Shown: positions 9,666 through 20,209, counted from the first letter of the stretch. The stretch: DNA of 64,000 nt from Bog-752 sp963799395 (GCA_963799395.1 CAWCWZ010000042.1:1-64000); one strand, 5' to 3'. Notes: generated from the sequence alone by a model not told the origin. Made by a program: numbers and translations.

Positions 9666-10820
9666 ATGGGGTCCGGCTTCAAGATCGCACGGCTGTTCGG
9701 CATCGACATCTCCATCACGCCGAGCTGGCTCCTCATCTTCGCCCTGATCACATGGTCTGTGGCCACCCAGTGGTTCGAGCTCCAACCCTGGTCGACGGCC
9801 ACGCTGTGGATCGTGTCCGTCGGCGCGGCGCTGCTGTTCTTCGTCTCGTTGCTCGCCCACGAGCTCGCCCACTCGTTCGTGGCGCGCGCCCAGGGCATTC
9901 CGGTGCGCGGCATCACGCTGTGGATGCTCGGCGGCGTCTCGACGATCGAATCCGAGGCCACGAGCCCGGGTCGCGAGGCCCTGCTGGCCGGCGTCGGACC
10001 CGTTTCGAGCCTCGTGATCGGCGTGGCGTGCTGGTACGGGGGCCACGCGATCGACACGTCGAGCATCGCCCGCGCCGTGCTCATCTATCTGGGCTTCATC
10101 AATCTCATCCTGGCTGCCTTCAACATGGTGCCGGGGTACCCCCTCGATGGCAGCAAGGTGCTCCACGCCGCGCTGTGGAAGGTCACCCACGACGCCCTCA
10201 AGGCCACGCGCCTGGCGACACGCATCGGCTATGCGGTCGGCGTCCTCATGATCCTCGCCGGCCTGGCCTCGCTGTTCGGGTTGAACACCGGCTTCAGCGG
10301 CTACATCAGCGGCATCTGGCTCGCGCTCATCGGCTGGTTCGTGTTGCAGGCCTCGCAGATGGCCGGCCGGCAGAGCCGCGCCGAGAGCACCCTGACCGGC
10401 GTCAGGGTGGGCGAGCTCATGTCGGTGCCCACGACGTGGATCCCCGGCGACATCACCCTGCGCAAGGCGGCCAACGACTACTTCCTCGCCCTGAACGCCC
10501 GCTGCCTGCCGGTACAGGACGATCACGGCAACCTTCAGGGTTTGATCTGCCTCTCCGACCTGCAGCGCACCGACCAGAGCGTGTGGGGTGTCGAGCAGGT
10601 GCAGGATGTGATGACGAGCGCGGAGCGCCTGCAGACGATCGCCCCCGACGACTCGGCGGCGGCGGCGCTTCACCGCCTGGCCACGACCGACGTGGAGCAG
10701 CTCGCCGTCGTGCAGGACGGGCGGCTGCTCGGCTTCGTCGACCGCACGAGCGTGACCCGCTACCTGCAGACCGGCGGCCGCACGGCCGATCGCACGGCCG
10801 CCCACGGAGCCGGCCTCTAG
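9666..10820 (+). CDS. site-2 protease family (M50) membrane metalloprotease with two CBS domains
   Basis: ATG 9666 follows AAGGAGG. The 384-residue protein has six or so membrane helices carrying the zinc site HELAH (residues 65-69) and the second ligand motif NMVPGYPLDG (about residues 152-161). A tandem CBS pair fills residues about 245-370 (VRVGELMSVPTTWIPGD.. and VQDVMTSAERLQTIAPDD). Such proteins cleave substrates within the membrane, and the CBS pair probably binds an adenine nucleotide to control activity. The stop TAG 10818-10820 interlocks with the convergent phosphatase stop in a shared CTAG. Confidence 0.9.
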   Translation: MGSGFKIARLFGIDISITPSWLLIFALITWSVATQWFELQPWSTATLWIVSVGAALLFFVSLLAHELAHSFVARAQGIPVRGITLWMLGGVSTIESEATSPGREALLAGVGPVSSLVIGVACWYGGHAIDTSSIARAVLIYLGFINLILAAFNMVPGYPLDGSKVLHAALWKVTHDALKATRLATRIGYAVGVLMILAGLASLFGLNTGFSGYISGIWLALIGWFVLQASQMAGRQSRAESTLTGVRVGELMSVPTTWIPGDITLRKAANDYFLALNARCLPVQDDHGNLQGLICLSDLQRTDQSVWGVEQVQDVMTSAERLQTIAPDDSAAAALHRLATTDVEQLAVVQDGRLLGFVDRTSVTRYLQTGGRTADRTAAHGAGL

Positions 10821-13467
10821 GGCAGCTTGACGACGACCACGGCCATGTCGTCGTCGGGAGTGCCGCCGGCGTAGCGCGCCGCCCGGCCCAGGAGCGACTC
10901 GGCGAGCTGCTGGGCGGGCTCGTCAAGATGGCGCCTGACGGTCTCGCGCAGGCCGCGTTCGCCGAGCATGTGGCCGCCGCGCCGCGCCTCGGTCAGGCCG
11001 TCCGTGTAGAGGATGATGGTCGCGTCTTCGGGCAGCACGCAGCGGTTGGTCGGGTACGTCTCGCCGGCGAACATGCTGACGGGAAACCCGCCGGACTGGG
11101 CGATCGAGAACCGCCGGCGGCCGGCCAGCACGATCGGCCGGGGGTGACCGGCGACCGCGTACTCGAGGTTGCGGCGGTGCACGTCGAGCAAGGCCAGCAC
11201 GATCGTCGCGAAGGGCAGCTCCGGGTCCTGGGCGAGCAGAGCCGAGTTCAGGCGCGACAGGGCCTCGCCCGGCGAGCTCTCCTGGGCGTAGGCGCGCAGC
11301 GTGTAGCGCAGCAGCGCCGTCTCGACCGCCGCCTGCAGACCGCGGCCGCACACGTCGCCGACGGCGATCAGCACGCGGCCCGGCGCGAGCTGCAGGATGT
11401 CGTAGAAGTCGCCGCCGACCCGGGCGGCCCGCGCCGCCGCCTGGTACTTGACGCCGATCTCGGCGCCGGCCAGCAGAGGCGGCTCGACGAGCAGCGCCTG
11501 CTGGAAGGTCTCGGCGATCGCGTGTTCCCGCTGAAAGGCGTGCACGTTGCGCAGCGTGAGCGAGAGCTGGGCGGCCATGGTGGTCGCCAGGCGCCCGTCG
11601 TCGTCGCCGAACGAGCTCTGGCGCGAGCGCTGGAAGACGAGGGCAGCGAGGGCCTCGGGCCGGTCGCGCTTGAGCGGCACGATGAGCGCGCGGCCGCGGA
11701 CGAAGGCGCGTTCGGCGACCGACAGCTGATCGATGCCGTCGCCGATCTCGATCGCGCCGATCTCGGGTAGCGTGTCCCTGAGCACCGTGACGATGTTCTC
11801 CGCCGCCGCGGCGTCGGGGGCCGAGAAACCGTCGCGATCGTAGAACGCCTTCACGGCCACGACCTCGCCGTCGCGCACGGCGTAGGCGGCGATGTCGGCT
11901 TCGAGCAGGTCCGCCCCGGATTCGAGCACCTCGCGCACCACGCCGGCTTCGTCGCGTAGGCGCCCCAGCTTGAGCGAGACCTGCTGCAACGTGCCGAGCT
12001 GGCCCGCCAGACGCTCGAGGCGCTCCGCGATCTCCCGCTGCGAGTCGTACAGATGGGCGTTGTCGAGCGCGAGCGCGGCGAACTGGCAGATCGCCTCGAC
12101 GAGCTCGATGTCCTCGGGCGAGTACGTGCGTTGCGGGCTGTCGTCGAAGAGCTCGACCACGCCGATGACGCGATCGCGAGCCTTCAGCGGCACGCCCAGC
12201 TGGCTGGTCTTCGCGTTCTTGTGCAGCAGCCGGCGTTCAAGTTCGTTCAACGCCCGGTCGTCGGGGCTCAGGATCACGACCGGCCGGCCGGTCGTGACGA
12301 CACGCGCCGTCGTGGGGTAGTCCGCGAGCGACCAGAGACGGCCGATCACGTCGCCAAAGTCGAAGCGCCCGTCGTCGTAGCTCACGACGGTGCGCACCGC
12401 GTCGAGCCCCGGCTCGAGCACGTGGATGTCGCAGGCGCTCACTTCGAGCAGCGCGACGAGACGCTCGACCACGGCCTCGATCACCGTGCGCGGCTCGAGG
12501 CTCGAGGCGAAGTCGAGACTCGATTCGACGACCAGCGACAGGTCGCGCTGCCGGGCGTCGAGCTCCGCGACCAGGCGAGCGTTCTCGACGGCCACGGCCA
12601 CGTGACTGCCGACGCTCGCGGCAAACCGCACCTGTTCGCGCGAGAACGGCCCCGTCCCGTCGGGGCGGTTGAAGATCATCGCCCCCAGGCTCAAGTCGAA
12701 CGCCCGCAGGGGCACGACGAGCACGCGCCGCAGCTCGAAATCGTGGAGGTACGACGGCGGCGTCAGGCCGCGCTCGGCAAACCAGGCGGGCACGTCGTGG
12801 ATCGACAGCACCTCGTTCTCTTCGAGCGCGTGGCGCAGCACGAGATGCGACTCGTACGGGTAGCACAGCTCGCGCGCATCCGCCTGGGCGCCGAACACCG
12901 CCTCGCCGCACCACGCGCCGTCGCGTACGACGAAGGCCACGCCGACGTCGGCTTCGAGCTCGCGGCCGACGCGGCGCACGACGCTCTCGATGAGCGCGTG
13001 CGCCTCCCCCCGTCTGCTCGACTGGCTCACAATGTCGGCTTCGGCCTGGGCGAGCCGGGCGCGTGCCAGCGCCCGGCTCGACACCTGGTCGAGCTCGACG
13101 AGCAGGTCGCAGAGCACGACCAAGCCGCCGCAGGCGACGATGAGCAGATAGAGGTAGACCAGATGCTGCGGTTCGGTGAAGACGTGCTGGATGCCCATCA
13201 CCGTGGCGCTCAGCACGACGGCGCTGATGCCCGCGATGGCGATCGTCGTACGGCGCAGCGTCAGAGCGATGAACGCCAGCGGAATGATGTAAAACCGCCG
13301 GCGATCCACTCGGCCGAGGTGTGCATGTCGAACGCGAACACGCCGGCCATGACCGCCGCCGCCACCACCGTCGTGATCACGTGGTGGCGCTGGAACCAGC
13401 GCATGAAGGCCAGCAGGCGCGGGTACCGCGGCTCGATCGGGTTCAAGGCGACTGTCTCGTTGGGCAT
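10817..13467 (-). CDS. membrane-anchored multi-GAF PP2C (SpoIIE/RsbU-type) phosphatase, one frameshift
   Basis: The start chosen is ATG 13467-13465 (MPNETVALNPIEPRYP). The N-terminus has several membrane helices (residues about 20-125). A frame change near 13291-13295, in a T run on the coding strand, joins AEWIAGG to FYIIPLAFIALTLRR. Then come three GAF-like domains (about 150-300, 310-460, 470-620) and a C-terminal PP2C/SpoIIE domain with GGDFYDILQLAPGRVLIAVGDVCGRGL, LYTDGLTEAR and DDDMAVVVVKLP; the metal-binding aspartates are present. Such proteins dephosphorylate anti-anti-sigma (STAS) proteins in general stress signalling, in response to ligands sensed by GAF. No STAS or RsbW partner is visible in this window. 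Confidence 0.85.
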
Positions 13468-13559
13468 GGGGCCGCCAGTCGAGATTTGCTGGTGCGCCAC
13501 GAGGCAGGCGACCTGCAGGGCGACCTGCAGGTGCGGCCGCCACCTTGAACAGCTTACGC

Positions 13560-14305
13560 CCCCGGTCAAGGACCCTTTGCCGGCTGAGGCGCGAAAGGAC
13601 CTTGGGCGACTGCAGCTCACGCAGCGCGTCGCCGGCGATCCAGCGCGCGGCGCGAGCCCCCGGGTCTCCCCCTCGCGGCCCGCCGGCGCGCTCGTCGGCG
13701 GCGGCGCGGATGCGCCGCGCGCAGGCCACCGCCGCCGCATTGCACGCGGGGTCGCGCTTGCCGATGTTGCGCAGGGCCCAGTTGACCGCCTTCTTGACGA
13801 AGTTGCGCTCGTCGAACGCTTCGCGTTCGACGAGCGCCAGGAGCCCCAGAAACGCCTCGTCGGCGGCCGCCTTGTCGTGCACGGCAAGACCGGCCATGAG
13901 GGCAAAGCCGCCGCGTTTGACGAACTCCTCAGGCCGTTCCGCCCACTCCACCGCCTTCGCCCAGGCCAGGGGGGTCTGGTCGAACAGGTCGGTGGTCACC
14001 TCGTCGCAGATGTCCCAGGAGTCGAAGTCGGCCGCCCAGCGCTCCATCTGGTCGCCGTCGACCCTGGCCGGCTCGTCGACGAAGGCGGCCAGAAGGCGCG
14101 CCTCGTGGTTGCCCGTCCGCCACAGCTCGAGGGCGAGCTCGTGGTCTCGGCCGAGCCGCTTGGCGAGACGGCGCAGCTCGGTGACCGGCACCCCCCAGGC
14201 GTCGTCGACCTTGATGGCGTAGCGCGCCATGCCGGCGCGGTTGGCCTCGCTGCCTTGCGCGGCGATCTCGGCGAGGACCGCCGCCACGTCGGGGCGCTCA
14301 CCCAT
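13560..14305 (-). CDS. DNA alkylation repeat (AlkD-like) protein
   Basis: ATG 14305-14303 opens a HEAT-like alpha-helical protein of about 245 residues. It shows AlkD-family blocks: YAIKVDDAWGVPVTELRRLAK, LALELWRTGNHEARLLAAF, ADFDSWDICDEVTTDLF, RGGFALMAGLAVHDK, and FVKKAVNWALRNIGKRDP. AlkD is a glycosylase that removes bulky N3/N7-alkylated purines without base flipping. The C-terminal end is uncertain. No stop occurs in frame after KLFK (about 13574), and the open frame runs into the downstream phosphatase, so a lost base near 13560 is likely. The boundary given is approximate. Confidence 0.8.
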
Positions 14306-14313
14306 GCGCCGGC

Positions 14314-15664
14314 CTACGGAGCCTTCATGGCGGGGTCGTCGGCGCGCCAGGCGCGCCAGGCCGTCAGGGCGGCGGCGCGACGACCGGCTTGCCGCGGCGC
14401 CGTGAGCCAGCGGCTCAGGGCGCGAGCGTAGACGATGGCGTGGTCGAGCACGCGGATCTGGTGGGCCGTCAGCGCGTATCCGTCGCGCCAGGTGACCAGG
14501 CGGCCCCGCAGCGCACGGGCGCGAGCGGCCGCCCCCGGCCGCGGAGCGGCGATCGGCGCCGCGGGTGAGATCACGACAGCGGTCAGCCGGGCGAGCTCTC
14601 GACGCACGGCCACGAGGTCGCCGGGCATCGGGGTCGATCTCGGCATGATCTCCACCGGCCCGCCGGATCGCAGGCCCGACGACCAGTGCCGGGCGAAACC
14701 CGTGAAGATGACGAGAGCCGCGAAGGCGAGCCCCACAATGCCAATGACCACACCGATCCTCGGCACGGGCGGGCGGCTGCGCGACGCCGACGGGCCGGCC
14801 GCCGCCTCGGTCGCGGCCGGCGAGCTGCCCCGCCACCACGAGGGGAAGGCGATGGTCGAGGCGCCCGACGGGGCCCAGCGGGGCGCCTGGGGTGGTGGCG
14901 TGACGGCCGGCAGAGCGTCGCGCGGCCCCGCGCCCGAGATTGCCGAATCCACACGAAAGTCGGAGCCCAGGACCTGATCGAACCCGGCAGGGACGGTCAC
15001 GCGGGCGGCCGGCGCTCGCGAGAGCTCGCGCTGACGCTCGCGGGCCCTGGCCGCCGCGTGTGCGACCGCGCCCGGCAGCTCATGAATGCCAGACGCGCCT
15101 CGGCCCGCGACTCGCGCCCAGGCGCTCGACGGCGACGCGGCCGACGACGAGGCGCCCGATGATACGCCCGATGACGACGCACTCCATGGCCGCGCACTCG
15201 GCGAGCGGCGCGCCGCCCCTTGCGAGGCCGCGGGCGCGGAACGACCCGTCGACACGCGCGCGGCAGCAGACGTCGAGCCCCCCGCCGAGACGCGCGCGCC
15301 GCCGGCGACGGCCACCGCCGCGGCAGCCGCGGCGGCCGCCCGCACGGGCCGTCGCGGAAGGCGGCTCGACCAGCGTAGTCCGAGCCCATCGACGGAGATC
15401 TGCGAAGGCGGCGGGCCGACCGGCGCGGGAGCGCTGACGCGGGCCGGCCGGCTGGGCGCCGCGGCGCCCAGCCGGCCGGCCCGCTCGCTCGGCCGTCGAA
15501 CCGGCCGACCCGTCGACCGCGACGTCGGCGGCGGCGTCGACCGCCGCGTCGACCGGGGCGGCGGCGCCGCGCCGGACCGTGAAGCCGCACACCGCGCACA
15601 CGCCGTCGGCGTCGTCGATCATGTGTCCGCACGATGGGCAGCCGACCGGCTCGGGCATCGCCAT
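14314..15664 (-). CDS. zinc-ribbon protein with long Ala/Pro-rich linker and C-terminal membrane helix, frameshifted
   Basis: The protein starts at ATG 15664-15662 (or the second ATG two codons on), 11 bases after the binding-protein stop. The N-terminus is a four-cysteine zinc ribbon, CPSCGHMIDD..CAVCG (residues 9-27). A very low-complexity Ala/Arg/Gly linker follows, in which the frame must change once (about 15300-15360). The C-terminal part has PAGFDQVLGSDF, the membrane helix VVIGIVGLAFAALVIFTGF, and a soluble helical tail ending at TAG 14316-14314. The same architecture recurs at 44337-45435. I do not recognise the extracytoplasmic part. Confidence 0.6.
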
Positions 15665-15675
15665 CCCCCCGGGCG

Positions 15676-17462
15676 TCAGTCCTCTTCGGCCGCGGCCGCC
15701 GGCGCCGCAGCACCAGGACGACGACGATCGCCGCGACGATCACGACCGCCGCGACGGCGACGATCAGCGCCGTGTTGCCCGAACCGCCGCCGGCCGCCGC
15801 GGTCTTGGGCTTCAGGTTCAGGTACGAGCCGATGAAGCCCTCGGTGTTGAAGGCCGGCCCGCGGCCGTTGAACATCTGCTGCCAGCCCGTCCACTTGGCG
15901 GTGTTGTAGGCCTCGAGGTACTCGGGGTAGGTGAGCGGGATCCAGGGCGTCTGCTGGTACATGATCTGCTGCATCTGCCAGGTCGGCGTCTGGCGCGCCT
16001 GCGGGTCGATGGTCGACGCCTGCACGTTGTTCAGCGCGTCGTACTGGGCGTTCGACCAGAAGGGCTCGTCGAGGCTGCCGATCTGCGGGGTCGTGAAGCA
16101 CACCAGGGTCTGGCCGGGGTCGAAGTAGCCCGTCCAGTTCCACACGACGAGGTCGTAGTCGGGCGCCCAGGCGGATCCGTGGGCGTTGTAGATGTCGGAG
16201 GTGAGGGTGCCGGGGTCGACCACCGAGAAGGTGATCTTCAGGCCGAGGTTGTCGAGCCAGCCGGCGATCAGTTTGGCTTCGCTCTGTTCCTGGGAGCTGT
16301 CGGTCGACGAGTACAGCCGCAGTTTGATCGGGTTGCCCTTCTTGTCGAGACGCACCCCGTTCTTGAGCGGGTAGCCGGCCTGGGTGAGGAGCTGGCTCGC
16401 CTTGGCCGGATCGAACGTGTAGGCCTGGTCGGCCGGCGGCTGCCAGTGGTAGTCGGGGTCCTTCCAGATGCCGGGCGGGATGATCGTGGTGGCCGGCTGG
16501 GCGTAGGTCTGGTAGGCGACACTGGCGAGCTGTGACTTGTTGACCGCGTAGTTCAGGGCGTAGCGGAACTTCGGGTCGCGCAGCACCGGGTTGCCGAGCG
16601 AGCTCGACTTGTTGTAGCAGTTGAACTCGAGGTAGTTCCAGTTGTAGTAGGAGTACGCCACCGCCTTGTAGGAGGGGTCGGACTTGAGGGCCGAGAACTG
16701 TGCCTGCGGCAGGCCCCAGGCGGCGTCGATGTTGCCGTTCTTCAGGTCGGTGACCATGGTGTCGGCGTCCTGGTAGACCTCGAAGTAGATGTCGGTGACG
16801 GCCGGCTTGGGGCCCCAGTAGTCGGGGTTGCGCACCATGTGGATGTAGCTGCCCTTCTTGAAAGCGACCGTCTGGAAGGGGCCGCTGTGCTGCCAGATGT
16901 GCTGAGGGATGATCGGCACCCACATGCTCTCGAGGTCGGCCTTGGGATGGCTGCAGACGATCCGCACGGTGGTCGGGTCGAGAGCGACGGCGCTCTTGAT
17001 GCCGTACGTCGAGTTGGTGAAGTTCGCCATCTGGTTCTTGACGATGTAGTTGAAGGTGAAGGCGACGTCGGCGGCGGTCAGCGGCACACCGTCCTGCCAC
17101 TTGACGCCCGAACGGATCTTGATCGTCCAGGTCAGGCCGTCGGCCGAGATGCCGCCGTTGGCCCTGGTCGGGAACTGGCTCGCGAGGTCGAGCGTCGGCT
17201 GGTTGCGGTCGCCGTAGCCGAACAGCAGGTCGTAGTTCAGGGCCCAGATCTCGTAGGTCTCGTTCTGGTAGCCGATGAACGGGTTGAGGTTGTCGGGCTC
17301 CTCGGTCCAGCCGATCCGCAGGGTCACGCTGCCGGCGCCGGGCGACGGCGAGGCGCTCGAACCAAAGGCCGTCGCCAGGCCCCACACCAGGCCGCCCGCG
17401 AGCAGCGCGACCATCGCCAGAAGCGCGAACCGGCGGGTGCCGGCCATGAGCCTGCGTTCCAT
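15676..17462 (-). CDS. ABC-type family 5 (peptide/nickel/oligosaccharide) solute-binding protein with C-terminal membrane anchor
   Basis: ATG 17462-17460 follows GAAGGGGG. The N-terminus is a signal peptide (FALLAMVALLAGGLVWGLA). The mature protein has SBP_bac_5 hallmarks: TLRIGWTEEPDNLNPF, the family signature region LTWTIKIRSGVKWQDGVPLTAADVAFTFNY (written in parts: LTWTIKIRSG; WQDGVPLTAADV), and a long alpha/beta body. Unusually, it ends in a membrane helix (ALIVAVAAVVIVAAIVVVLVL) and a basic tail. A frame change near 15700 restores an end in AAAAEED at TGA 15678-15676. About 595 residues. No permease or ATPase genes adjoin it, so its transport partners lie elsewhere, or it is a membrane-tethered receptor. 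Confidence 0.85.
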
Positions 17463-17638
17463 GTAGTCCCCCTTCGTGTCGTGGCGCCAGTCCGTGCCCA
17501 CGCGCCTGGACCCGCGGCCACCTCTCGCTCGCGACACTATCGCCTACCGCACGGGGCCAGCGCAAGACTGCCCTGAGTCGAGTCCCCCGGGGGCGTCCCT
17601 CGATCCAAGCCGCTTCCCCGCGCCGTCGCCATCTTCTG

Positions 17639-17827
17639 GTGGAAGAAAAGCCCGGCGAAAGGTCGGCCGACATGGTCGCGTGCGAAGACGACTTGCTCCC
17701 CAGCGAGCGCGAGATGCAGCTGGCGCTGAGCCGCGCGCTGGCGGAGCAGGCCGGGCGCCTCCTCGGGAGTATCCAGGACGCCTGCCAAAGACGGCTGGCG
17801 CCGCGGCCGCACATCGTGGCGAGGTAG
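17639..17827 (+). CDS. possible small hypothetical protein
   Basis: A 62-codon frame lies in the 425-base gap between two minus-strand genes. It encodes MEEKPGERSADMVACEDDLLPSER-type sequence (written partly) with a helical LALSRALAEQAGRLL segment, which reads as plausible protein. There is no ribosome-binding site at the ATG and I recognise no homologue. The rest of this gap holds only the hairpin at 17841-17879. Confidence 0.2.
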   Translation: MEEKPGERSADMVACEDDLLPSEREMQLALSRALAEQAGRLLGSIQDACQRRLAPRPHIVAR

Positions 17828-17840
17828 CGCCGCTCTGGCG

Positions 17841-17879
17841 CCGCGACCGGTCGCCGCCCACGGCGGCGACCGGTCGCGG
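17841..17879 (-). terminator. perfect 18-bp hairpin downstream of the beta-propeller gene
   Basis: CCGCGACCGGTCGCCGCC (17841-17858) and its exact complement (17862-17879) are separated by 3 bases. It lies 9 bases past the stop of the minus-strand gene ending at 17888. There is no U tract, as is common for terminators in high-GC bacteria. Confidence 0.65.
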
Positions 17880-17887
17880 CTGCGGTC

Positions 17888-19087
17888 CTAGGGCATGAAG
17901 ACCGGCAGGCCGCCGGGGCCGAGGTCGGTCTGCGAGGCGAGCGACGCGGGATCGAGCGTCCACAGCTCGGACACGTCGGGGGCGAAGTCGGCGCCGCCCG
18001 TACTCACCAGACTGTAGGCGAGCAACGCGTCGTCCGACGACCAGCCGAGGCCAGTGACCGCGACGTGCGGCAGCTTGGCGGACGTGCTCTTCGTGTTCGT
18101 CGCCGCGTGGTAGACATAGAGCACCGCGGCGGTAGCCGAGTCGCCCGGCATGCCCCAGAAGGCGACCTGATCGCCGAGGCTGCTCCAGGCGGTCGTGTGG
18201 CCGATCGTCGTCGACACCGTCTTGAGCGCCTTGCCGGTCGCCGCCGCCCGCACCGTATAGCGCACGGAGATGTCGGAGCCGGTCGTGGAGGTGATCAGGT
18301 AGCGGCCGTCGCGTGACAGGCGCGGCTCGTAGAAGTGACGGATGTCGTAGGCGTTGGGGTACTTCACGGAGCCGATCAGGCGAGGCCTCGCCCCGGCGAC
18401 GAGCCTGAGCGAGTAGAGCCGCTCGATCACCAGGCGCACCGGCGAACCCTTGGCCACGCGACCGCCGTCGCTCAGGCGCACGTAGACGAGGCGCTTCGCC
18501 GGCGCCACCGTCGGCTCGGTGCCGATCAGATCGTCGTACCGCTTTGAAGCGCCGGTCGCGGCGTTCAGCACGTACAGGCGGTCGGTGAACGGATAGAACC
18601 TGAAGCCGTGCGACGGCCGACCGGCGACCACCAGCTTGGTCGACGTCAACCAGGCCAGCGAGTCGACCGTCTTCACGCCGCGCGCGGCCAGCGACCAGGT
18701 GTGCAGCGCCCCCGTGTGCGTGTCGTAGACGACCACTCTGGGCTCGGCGGCCGTCGTCAGGAACGCCAGGCGCTGCCCGCCGGGCGACTGCTCGACGCGT
18801 GACGGGCGAAACGACAGGGGGACGAGCTCGGTCGCCGCCTTGCTCACCGGGTCGACACTCCACAGCGCGTCGCTGCCGGCGCTGCGGCGCACCACGATGA
18901 TGCTGCCCGACGCCGGAAGAACGACGCCGAAGTGGGCCGTGGGCACCGTCGCCGGCGAGGCCGCGGCCGCTCCGCCGGCCGCGCTGGCCACCCCCACGGC
19001 GGCCAGCACGACCACCACCGCGAGCGCGGCGCCGATGACCGCACCGCGAGCCGCCCTGAGTGCCCTGGAACCGACGAGACTGCGCAT
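17888..19087 (-). CDS. secreted or anchored WD40/TolB-like beta-propeller protein
   Basis: ATG 19087-19085 follows GGGAGG. The 399-residue protein starts with a signal or anchor helix (AVIGAALAVVVVLAAVGVASA). Repeating blade-like blocks follow: SIIVVRRSAGSDALWSVDP, QSPGGQRLAFLTTAAEPRVVVYD, LSRDGRYLITSTTG, WSSLGDQVAFWG, and WSSDDALLAYSLVSTGGAD. These have the S-x-D-G-x-x-[LIV] turns of TolB/WD40-like propellers. An extracytoplasmic binding or scaffold role is likely; no catalytic motif is visible. It lies 57 bases downstream of the GAF-GGDEF gene on the same strand and may be cotranscribed. Confidence 0.6.
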   Translation of the reverse strand: MRSLVGSRALRAARGAVIGAALAVVVVLAAVGVASAAGGAAAASPATVPTAHFGVVLPASGSIIVVRRSAGSDALWSVDPVSKAATELVPLSFRPSRVEQSPGGQRLAFLTTAAEPRVVVYDTHTGALHTWSLAARGVKTVDSLAWLTSTKLVVAGRPSHGFRFYPFTDRLYVLNAATGASKRYDDLIGTEPTVAPAKRLVYVRLSDGGRVAKGSPVRLVIERLYSLRLVAGARPRLIGSVKYPNAYDIRHFYEPRLSRDGRYLITSTTGSDISVRYTVRAAATGKALKTVSTTIGHTTAWSSLGDQVAFWGMPGDSATAAVLYVYHAATNTKSTSAKLPHVAVTGLGWSSDDALLAYSLVSTGGADFAPDVSELWTLDPASLASQTDLGPGGLPVFMP

Positions 19088-19144
19088 GACTGCCTCCCTT
19101 TCCCGGATGGGCGCGCCCTCTGTTCCGCGGCGCGTTCGTCCTCT

Positions 19145-20209
19145 CTAGGTGCCCGGCGTCACCGCGACCTTATCCTTGCCGGCCGCCTTGGCCGCGTACA
19201 GGGCCCGGTCGGCGGACGTCACCAGCTCGTCGACGGAGTCGGCGGGGCCGGGGAACGTGGTCGCGCCGATGCTTACCGTCACCGTGTCGACGTCGTCGTC
19301 GCCGAATGTGAAGGTGGCGGCGCTGATCTTGCGGCGCAGGCGCTCGGCCACCGCACGTGCGCCGAGCGGCGTGTCGGGCAGGATGACGGCGAACTCCTCG
19401 CCGCCGTAGCGGCAGGCGGCGTCGACGTCGCGGCGCAGCTCGGTGAGCAGGATGCGGGCGACGCCGCGCAGCACCTCGTCGCCCGCCTGGTGACCGTGGC
19501 GATCGTTGAAGCGCTTGAAGTCGTCGATGTCGAGCATGAGCAGGCCCACGGCGTGACCGTAGCGCCGGCTGCGGACGAGCTCGGCCGCGAGACGGTCGTA
19601 GAAGGCGCGATGGTTGAACAGGCCGGTCAGACCGTCGCGCACGGCCTGCTCCTCGATCGTCCGGTAGAGCCGGGCGTTGTGGATGGCGATGGCCGCCGTC
19701 GTGGCGAAGGCGATCAGCAGCTCCTTCTCTTCGTCATCGAAGCGCAATGCCTCGTTCGTGGCGCCCACCGACAGAAGACCGATGGTCGTGCCGCCGAACT
19801 GCAGGCCGACCTCGACGATGGTCTTCTCGCCCCAGTCCTTCATCTCGGCGTACAGCTCCGGATCGGCCTTCGCCAGGCCGTCGTCGTCGATCTGGTACTC
19901 GACGACCTGCCCCTCGCCGAACGCCCGGCGGAAGGTCGGGTGGCGCTCGAGCGAGTAGACGGTGCCCACGAACTTGGCCGCCTCAGCGGGATGCTCGGGG
20001 GCGAAGGACCAGATCACCATGAGCTCGTCGCGCTCGGCCGAGTACTCGTAGATGTCGACGTAGGTAAGCCCGAAGGCCTTGCCCGCGCCGCTGCAGATGA
20101 GCTCCATCACCTCGGTGAGCACGAGGCTCGACGAGAGCGCCTGACAGGCGTCGAAGAGCGCCAGAAAGCGCTCGCGGCGCAGGCTGTTGTCGGCGGGCTC
20201 GAGGCTCAT
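19145..20209 (-). CDS. GAF-GGDEF diguanylate cyclase
   Basis: ATG 20209-20207 opens a 354-residue cytoplasmic protein. A GAF domain (residues about 20-180) is followed by a GGDEF domain (DGLTGLFNHRAFYDRL; LMLDIDDFKRFND; active site RYGGEEF; ADRALYAAKAAGKDKV). The active-site GGEEF is canonical. An RxxD product-inhibition I-site (RDVD) sits exactly five residues before it, so c-di-GMP feedback control is expected. It makes c-di-GMP from two GTP. It follows the larger multi-GAF cyclase on the same strand, 67 bases apart. Confidence 0.92.
   Translation of the reverse strand: MSLEPADNSLRRERFLALFDACQALSSSLVLTEVMELICSGAGKAFGLTYVDIYEYSAERDELMVIWSFAPEHPAEAAKFVGTVYSLERHPTFRRAFGEGQVVEYQIDDDGLAKADPELYAEMKDWGEKTIVEVGLQFGGTTIGLLSVGATNEALRFDDEEKELLIAFATTAAIAIHNARLYRTIEEQAVRDGLTGLFNHRAFYDRLAAELVRSRRYGHAVGLLMLDIDDFKRFNDRHGHQAGDEVLRGVARILLTELRRDVDAACRYGGEEFAVILPDTPLGARAVAERLRRKISAATFTFGDDDVDTVTVSIGATTFPGPADSVDELVTSADRALYAAKAAGKDKVAVTPGT

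Noticed and set aside
10817..14839. A single 1,340-residue AlkD-phosphatase fusion
   Set aside because: It arises only because one base seems missing near 13293 and no stop closes AlkD; the phosphatase has its own ATG at 13467 in another frame.
14997..17537. Binding protein extended by 250 Arg-rich residues
   Set aside because: The extension is a shadow of the zinc-ribbon gene; the alternative frame ends properly at 15676.
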